64,000 nt of DNA from Datnioides undecimradiatus. Lineage: Eukaryota > Chordata > Actinopteri > Lobotiformes > Datnioididae. The notes under the pieces are model-generated. The model did not search any database. It had not been told where the DNA came from and saw only the letters and a list, made by a program, of their open reading frames with translations. Shown here in pieces: positions 57,400 to 64,000 of the stretch (position 1 is its first letter; each line of letters opens with the position of its first letter). A program made the position numbers and the translations under genes. The stretch spans positions 6,322,861 to 6,386,860 of the forward strand of contig WARS01000015.1 in the NCBI GenBank assembly GCA_008933995.1, written 5' to 3'.

Positions 57400-58130
57400 A
57401 ACCACATTCACTGTTCTTTCCTCTAACAGCTCAGCCCAATAGGCAGGCTTCCATTGTCACTGCTTTTCTGGTCATAAACATCCACAAGGAGACAACTGTT
57501 TCCAGCTTGGATGATGTTTGTGGTGTGGGGGTCATTCTGACAGATGCCACCTAGTGCTGCAAATTTCTAATGTACTTTCCCTGCCTCATTGCTGACAGCA
57601 CTGAGGACATCAAATCCTAACAACCTGAGGCCCAGACGGTACGTGCCCCATTTTTCTATGACAGGTCAAGTAAGAGATGAAATACAATGTCAGACCCAGA
57701 GAGGCAATGCCAGTCTAAACACAATCCCTGTTTACTACAAAACTTTGACCAGCATGAGCAAGTGAAACTTGTATGTCTTGAGATATGTGTTTAAGGCATG
57801 GAGGTCCACGGCAGGATGTACACCAGTGCCCCCTTTTTACTTAAAAGCTTTTTGCTTGTCTGACACTACTCATATGGCTTTTTTGTTAAACAAGGCAAAT
57901 ATAAGGCCTATCTGGGGCTTGAAAAGAGATGAGACCATAGTACTGAACAGGAGCTGTGATGAATGGAAGTCTGTCCAACAACCATTTTGAGGCATACATG
58001 CTTTGCAACTCTCCTTTTGCAATAATAGATGAGAATAAAGCCCTTTCCATTCCCGAAAATCTGGGTTTTGGCTGTACAATGCTGCCGTCTGGTGGTTGAC
58101 AGTGGTTTGGTATGCTGGGATTTGATGACA
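57400..58130 (-). pseudogene. DIRS-like reverse transcriptase remnant
   Basis: On the minus strand ALFNKKAI (near 57,880) is followed by KKGGTG and VDLHALNTYLKTYK at about 57,835-57,765. In DIRS elements of fish the corresponding block is a KKGGTG..P(I/V)LDLRALN.YLKTYKF segment of the polymerase. A weaker LPIGLS piece near 57.43-57.45 kb recalls the later LPFGLS motif. The catalytic DD motif is not recognisable. Frames change several times, so no functional enzyme is encoded. Confidence 0.65.
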
Positions 58131-59254
58131 CATGATACACACAGGACAGCTGCTGGGCTGTTTCACCCAAGGGACAGCAGTGTTGCATGGCAAAACACTA
58201 TGTTTTGCAACTTTGTGTTTGTTTTTTTTCTTATGAAAAACTGTACCACTACGCCCTTGGCTGTGTGTCTTGATGCGTCAGTGAGCAAACATTTACTTCC
58301 ACAAAGTGTGTGTGAGTGCTTTGAGACCTAAGTGTGGCACTGAACAATCCAACACTTGAACTGAATCTGTTCGCCATTTGGCTGGAACGCACAACCTGAA
58401 CTCTGAGCCCACAACTCACTGAGTGAGAGGGGTGGCACTAGGGAAGTTTTCCCAGCATGCGCTGGAGGTACCCACTCAAGTCTTAGGACAGTTAAGCTAG
58501 TCTCGATAGGGTGTCTGAATGACATGTTACACTGCATTTTTTCATATTTAAAGGTGGAGGGTCCTGACATAGACATCATGACTGCCTGCCACTTGCTGAA
58601 GTGCCTCCATGTATACACAAAGAGGGCATTTTGATATATGGTGAACTAAAGTTGGACCCCCTGCTGACTAAGGAATGCAGTACACAAAGTAATGTTCATG
58701 GTACCATGGCAGGTAAGACATGGAAGGGCCACTTGTGGTATATAGCTGGGCTTGTTACATATGTTAGTGTGTAATAGAAAGAGGGGAAAACATTCAAGAT
58801 GCTTTAAATACTCCCCAGCATGTTTGTATGCTCCCACCTAACAGGATACCACTGCAAGGCATTGAAATGCTATTAGAGAAGACTAATATTTAACATTAAA
58901 CTACCTTAACTGACAAATTGGGCATTTTTTTGATTTGCAGGTTAAAGAATTTGTAAAGTCAGTGTCAGAAATGCACGCTCATAGGCACGCATGCTGAATA
59001 CTCATCCAGCAGTTTTATCACAGCACCTGTATAATGTCTCAGACCTTTGTGCTTCACCCAGAAATATTACCCTGAGGGAAAATTGATTCAAATGCAAAGA
59101 CACACACACCCACAGCAGGAGGGAGCTGGAGATGAGTGATGAGAGCGAATAGTCAAACATGACGCCGGAACTTTGCTTTTGGCTGTGTCACTTTGAGAGG
59201 GAGAGAGGGTGAGAGCAGAGAGGGAGGTGCAGCGGGATTACACTGATTTTTCTC

Positions 59255-59520
59255 AACCGTCACCTTTCTTTTCTTCCTCCTCTCTCTCCCTTTGACAATT
59301 TCTTGCTATCCACCTCTCTTTCTTGTACTTGCATTTTTCTCCCTTTCATCTCTTGTTTTGTGTCCTTTTGCCCCTTCTCGTTATCATTTTTTTTGCCTTC
59401 CACTATCACTCTTTCCTCCATTTTCTCTTTCCCCTTCTTTACCCTGCTTCTCACCTCACTTTCCTCATCTCTGTGATTCTTCCTTTTTAACTTGAGCTCT
59501 CCTTCCCTCTTGCTTATCAG
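59255..59520. repeat. Pyrimidine-rich tract
   Basis: A strongly C/T-biased stretch on the + strand made of irregular CTTTC and CTCTC words. It yields Ser/Pro/Leu-rich frames on + and Glu/Lys/Arg-rich frames on -, which are composition artefacts. Confidence 0.75.
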
Positions 59521-60619
59521 TGCCAGTAACAACCAATTGACTGTCTGTTTACAACGTCACCCAAAGGTCTCTCAGGCTGCTGTTTGTGCATTTGCTCCAA
59601 AGCAGGAGAAGCACATAAGGGAAGTGAGAAAGGAAATGGGAATAGTGGGGAAAATGGCTGCTCTCTGTACTTATGTCTAATTGGTCTCAAGGAGGGAGAC
59701 AGAGAGAGAAGAAAATGTGGAGAGACTCAAGAGGGGAAGAGGTAAACATGATAGTAAGGACAGCATTTGGATGGCTCTTTATTTGGTTAACCTCAGCATT
59801 GAGTTCTAATGAATTTTAAACAGTAATACAGTATCCCCTCAAACAGAAAAAAATGTTGAATAGCAATATTTTTTAAGATGCAACATAAACCAGAAAGATA
59901 TTTGAAAAGTCTCCAGTCCCACATACATAGACACTATAGCCACAGCTAAATGTGAGCCAACGTTAACACTGGCAACATGCTGTGATTGTTTCCCCCTAAT
60001 CTTTGAAAAAGAGACAGAGAGGGACATTTAACATACAATGCTAAGTTTACAAGCAGCCAGCAGGTAAAGGGTATAGAGGTGGATATACAACACACTCCAA
60101 CAGCACAAGGTAAGATGCCACTTCAAAGCAATGAATCATGCTGAAGAAGACAATTGTATGGTCATGTGGTCATTCCTATAAACAATTAATAAATAAGATA
60201 TAGAAAATAGAGTTTAGCATTTACATAAAGCACAAAGGTAGATGCGGAGCGTGCAACTTAAACTCAAAAACAGCTGAAGTGGCCAATGGGAATGCAATCT
60301 GTTGGCACATATCTGCCTTGGATGTTGGTCAAAACATGACTCTGCTTTTGGTTTTCATTTGAATGCAGACAACAACTCAAGCACTGTCAATACAAACGTG
60401 ACTTCAGAGTTTCAGTAGTGAACAGAGTGAGAGAAGCAGGAGCTTGCAGGAAATAATTTGCAGGTGATGGCACAAAAGTTAAGTAAGAGCTGGAGACAGA
60501 ATGAAGTATGTAAGTAGTGTGTGTGTGTGTAGAGGGGATGATGAGAGGATGTGATTTAAAGAGGATGTGAAATGTTTCCTAAGGAGATTAATTTTCAGCT
60601 TCAGTTGGGTTACTCTTTG

Positions 60620-61080
60620 GCCCTGGTTGAGGTGGGAAGGTCATTCCAATATTTTTTAGAGCCAGGAGGGAGGAGAGTCAAGGCTGGGATGAGTGATTAC
60701 CAGGTCACATTATTAGGAGAGCTAGGCAGACAACATTAGCAGAGTGCAGGGCATTGACTGGCTGGTATGTTGAGTGTGGACAGACCATGGCCTGGAGGAA
60801 TGGGAGCACTCATTTGCAGTCTTGTACACCAGGTTTAAGGTTTTGAAATGAGCCACCACAGGCAGTCGGTGGGGTGAGAGCAGGACGAGGGTGACATGCA
60901 AGAATTCAGGAAGATAGAAAACAAGACAGCCAGCAGCAGTTCAGATGAGTTGTAGGGAGTGAGGTCAGAGGAAAGTTGCAGTACCTCAGACAGAAGTTTC
61001 AACAAGCAGAACAGAAATGCTGATAAGAGAGTGTCTACTTCACTCAGTGTTTTTAAGTAATTGTAAACCGGAACAGAAGA
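60620..61080. repeat. Decayed interspersed repeat of a kind common in fish introns
   Basis: The order of segments (CATTCCA...GAGCCAGGAGGGAGGAGAGTC, then CATGGCCTGGA, GGGTGACATG.AAGAATT..GGAAG.T.GAAAAC, GAGTTGTAGGGAGTGAGGTC and GTTGCAGTACCTCAG) resembles a dispersed teleost repeat I know only from memory, whose fuller copies read GTGACATGGGAGAA and GAGTTGCAGTAGTC. I cannot name its family. No coding potential is retained. Confidence 0.45.
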
Positions 61081-62429
61081 ATGTGCTTGAAAGTCTTTGT
61101 TAGACAGGCACATTCATACATGGCGTGGAATGAAAGTGTTATTCATCCTCAAAGATGATAATGCTGTAATACAAATTACAGCCTGGAAAGTGGATTAAAC
61201 ATAATTTTCTATGGATATTGGAGACAGAATAAACCCAAAGGCAAATTGAAGTGACCATTTGTTACTGTGTTTGAGTCATCAGCAGAATTCTATTGAATAT
61301 CCCAAGTAAATGCAATAATGATGCAATTAATTTGTGATACATTTCATTAAAAGGAAACCTCTATGTGCTTCAAGAAAAAAAAAAAAAACACAATTCTTAG
61401 AGGAAAAAATGAAAGATAAAACACCAGTAAGTAAAAAATATAGCAAAAAAGTGGCGGAAAGATCATTTAGAAGCCCAAAAAAATAGTCTTGCTTTAAAGA
61501 GAGGTTTCTAAGCCAGTTTACAGTGAAAGCCCTGGGTCTGAAGTGCCCTCAGGTCTTGCTTGTGTATTATGTTCCACAACCAGAGAGCATCTCCAACAGA
61601 TTACATTTGGAAACTACAACAACCTCCTTTTTTTGTGTGTTTTTATTTATTTTTGGTGCAAAGCTGCACTCTCCAAGTTAGATGAAAACTGAAGTGGCCA
61701 CAGTTATCAAATGGACTGTGAACTCTGCTGTAATTGAAATGTGCAGATGGGCGACAGAGGCTGGCAGTCAAAGGAGGCATCTCTGCTGACGTGTAACCTG
61801 TGCAGGAGGGAGAGAGGTACTCTTATGCAAGTCGGACTTGTTGAAGAGAGAGGAAAATTAAACTGAGAGAGACAGAGTGTGAGAGCGGACACGATATCCC
61901 GTTCCTCATCCCATTTCCTGTTTCGATACCTTGCTGTCTCCCCCCATCTGTCTCATGGTCTCTCCACTTCCTCTTTACCCCGTCCTGACTCCTAAGTTTT
62001 GCCAGCAATGTTTGAGCTAAAGTAGAACAGTCTAAAGCAAAACTCTGGTGTCACACTGAATATTTCTCTTTCACAAATCTTTCCCAGTTGCTCTGTCTGT
62101 CTCACTTTCTGGTGCTCTCCCCTAATTAATGTCCTAACCAGTAGGGGAGGAAAAAGACACTGTGGAGAAACAGACTGTGTTTTTGTTGGTGTATGCGCAT
62201 ATGTGTGTGTTATCTTAGCAAGCAGCCCCACTGTCAGCATGAGTGCAGCCGTATCTCAATTAGAGCTAACTTTGTGGGAAATGCATACACAGGCGCACGC
62301 ATACACACCCACACACCCCGTGAATCACTTGTTTTCACGGTGTGAAAAAAATTGCGCACACACAAACACAAACACACAGTCAGGGCCATAGGCCATAATC
62401 AACACTTTCATCTTTCCAGCTGCAGCTCT

Positions 62430-63340
62430 AAACATCTCTCTCTCCCTGTTTTTCTCTTCTTTTTTTTTTAAATGTTTTCTCTCATATACTCTGCACCTCC
62501 TTTTTTCCCCCACTGTCCCCTGCTGGCATATATCCATCTGTATGAGTGAGTATGTCTGTGTGTGAGAGGGAGGAGCAGTGCGTATTCTTTTCACAGCTTT
62601 GTTGGAGCACCATATAGAAAAAAAGCCCCAATTGTTTCTCTGTTCCCTTCCTCCCTCCTTTTGTATTTCATCCCTCCACCCCTCAGTTCTCTCCATTCTC
62701 CAATTCTTTCTACATACTGCTGAGTTCTCTCGATGTGAGTTGCGTTCACATTCAGCACCCCCATTCTCCGTCTCTCTCTCTCTGGCTTCACTCTATGTGT
62801 CTCCCCCTCTATCATTATCTCTGTTTCTGCTGTGCCATACTGCTTGGAATCTAACGTTATCATCATTTTCCTGCTCTCTTTTTCTCCTTCTCTCCCTCTC
62901 TTTATGACTCCCTCTAATCCATTATCCCTCTCTAACGACTCTGTTGTGCTGCTGTGAAGTGGACCCAACTTTAGGACGCTCATCCCTCCTGACTGTGCCC
63001 CTCTATCTCTCCATCTATCCTCCCTCTTTTCTTCTTTCTGTCCCTCTAACAGTCTCTTTCTGGCTACAGAGATGTGCCACTGTGAAAAGAGACCGTCCCT
63101 CAGCAGTTCTATTAAATGTGCGTCTCTCTCCTGCTCTTTCTTCCACTTTGTGCTCCCTTGTTTCTGTCACAGTTGTGTCCTTTCCTGTCCTTCTTTCACA
63201 CTTCCCCTCCCTCTGTCCTGCACTTTCTTACTACACACATGTGATGGGGTCCAGCTGTTACTAGTTCAGCCACATCCTGCTCAAACCTACTTTCATCCCT
63301 TCTGCCCTCCATGCAGTCTGTCCATCCATCCCCACCATTA
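62430..63340. repeat. Long pyrimidine-rich region
   Basis: About 900 bp of C/T-biased sequence on the + strand with many CTCTCT and CCTCC words and short mixed interruptions. All open frames here are low-complexity Ser/Leu/Pro or, on the other strand, Glu/Arg-rich, and I treat them as artefacts. Confidence 0.7.
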
Positions 63341-63670
63341 ACCCAGTAACTAAGAACACCTCAGTACAATTTATGTTACTTGTACTTTTCTTGAGTACAT
63401 TAGATTTGGAAATATTGTACTGACAAAACATATAAAATTTGATTTATTGTTATGAACTGAATAACCCAACAGTATATTTTTAAAAAGTTGTACTTAGCTC
63501 TGTCTCTGCCATTTGCAACATTAAAATGCTGCTGACATGTTACAGCATTAGCTATAAGAATACAGTAATATCATATACTTGTCAAGGGCCTTTTTGCTTT
63601 CTGTGTTTTAGTTCTACAGGACTTTAGTAGTGACTGAGTACTTTAATACTTTGTTCTGCAGTTTGTGGCA

Positions 63671-63687
63671 TACACACACACACACGT

Positions 63688-63723
<36 letters not shown>
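63671..63723. repeat. (CA)n microsatellite
   Basis: A CA array interrupted by GTACATA near its start, then perfect to 63,723. Confidence 0.95.
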
Positions 63724-63726
<3 letters not shown>

Positions 63727-64000
63727 TGTTTATTCTTATTTTTTTTGTAAAGCTCTATGCTGAAACTGTAGGCAAAAATAAGTCTTTGAGAGCAGTCAGA
63801 GTTGAACCAAAAACAGCACAGTTGCCAAAAGCTAAACACTGAGTAATAACCGAGGCCATGTGAGCATTTTCTGTGCGTTCCTCACTATGTGTGATGCTTT
63901 TCACATGGGACATCAAGTGATCCACTGTGAATATAAGCATTTTGATTGTAGCCTCTCTAATGGTCTGAATATTTCCCCCACCACTGGCTTCCTTCATCTT

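Larger units (their letters stand above)
55500..58620 (-). mobile_element. DIRS-like tyrosine-recombinase retrotransposon, broken, antisense in intron
   Basis: Read on the minus strand, degenerate pieces of a DIRS-type retroelement occur in the expected order: reverse transcriptase (about 58.1-57.4 kb), RNase H end (about 56.85-56.64 kb) and tyrosine recombinase (about 56.46-55.79 kb). Sequence at 58.33-58.6 kb resembles the untranslated leader of fish DIRS elements (from memory). If so, the leader runs almost straight into the RT and the gag frame is missing. Many frameshifts and stops are present. The outer limits are uncertain because I could not identify the terminal repeats. It lies antisense to the host gene. 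Confidence 0.7.
53600..64000 (+). other. grid2: grid2 intron after exon F (5' part, at least 10.4 kb)
   Basis: No sequence resembling the M3 exon (GEVPYTT..., SYTANLAAF) is visible before the window ends, so this intron exceeds 10.4 kb. It contains (TTTA)n at 54.99 kb, the DIRS-like remnant at about 55.5-58.6 kb, a pyrimidine tract at 59.26-59.52 kb, a decayed interspersed repeat at about 60.62-61.08 kb, a long pyrimidine-rich region at 62.43-63.34 kb, and a (CA)n array at 63.67 kb. Retention of the intron would stop translation after about 17 codons. Confidence 0.85.

Noticed and set aside
56254..58331. Several + strand open frames across the DIRS relic
   Set aside because: The recognisable retroelement protein pieces are all on the minus strand, so the + frames are shadows.
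62325..63341. Frames of 90-130 codons on both strands
   Set aside because: Low-complexity products of the pyrimidine-rich region.

Overview
This window is vertebrate, almost certainly teleost fish, nuclear DNA. It holds six internal coding exons on the + strand, with GT..AG splice sites, of one ionotropic glutamate receptor gene of the delta family. The translated exons match GluD2 (grid2) far better than GluD1: for example [10 protein letters not shown] in the ligand-binding S1 lobe and [15 protein letters not shown] in M1. The fish assignment is an inference from compact exons set in AT-rich introns, very abundant (CA)n microsatellites, and a DIRS-type and a mariner-type transposon remnant. 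Neither the first nor the last exon of the gene is present. The window opens and closes inside introns.

Layout: intron (1-5718), exon A (5719-5892), intron 4.2 kb, exon B (10138-10299), intron 4.2 kb, exon C (14474-14593), intron 28.6 kb, exon D (43153-43254), intron 6.3 kb, exon E (49546-49743), intron 3.5 kb, exon F (53287-53599), then intron to the end. Together they encode 356 contiguous residues. Exons A-C are the distal amino-terminal domain, D the linker into the ligand-binding domain, E most of S1, and F the end of S1, M1 and most of the M2 pore helix, stopping at the Q/R/N-site region. Exons A-E are all multiples of three with phase-0 boundaries. Exon F ends in phase 1. The SYTANLAAF-bearing M3, S2, M4 and C-tail exons lie beyond the window.

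The rest is intronic: microsatellites, several purine- or pyrimidine-biased tracts, a degenerate minisatellite (2.74-3.2 kb), an old local duplication (12.05-12.31 kb), a broken mariner transposase (10.46-10.79 kb, minus strand), and a broken DIRS-like tyrosine-recombinase retrotransposon (about 55.5-58.6 kb, minus strand). A coding-looking antisense open frame of about 70 codons (38,067-38,276) is not explained by any of these and is the least understood item. I see no rRNA, tRNA, CRISPR array or bacterial gene. I found no convincing new biological system. The most useful leads are the microsatellites around exon B with its weak donor, the antisense frame, and the unusually structured DIRS relic.
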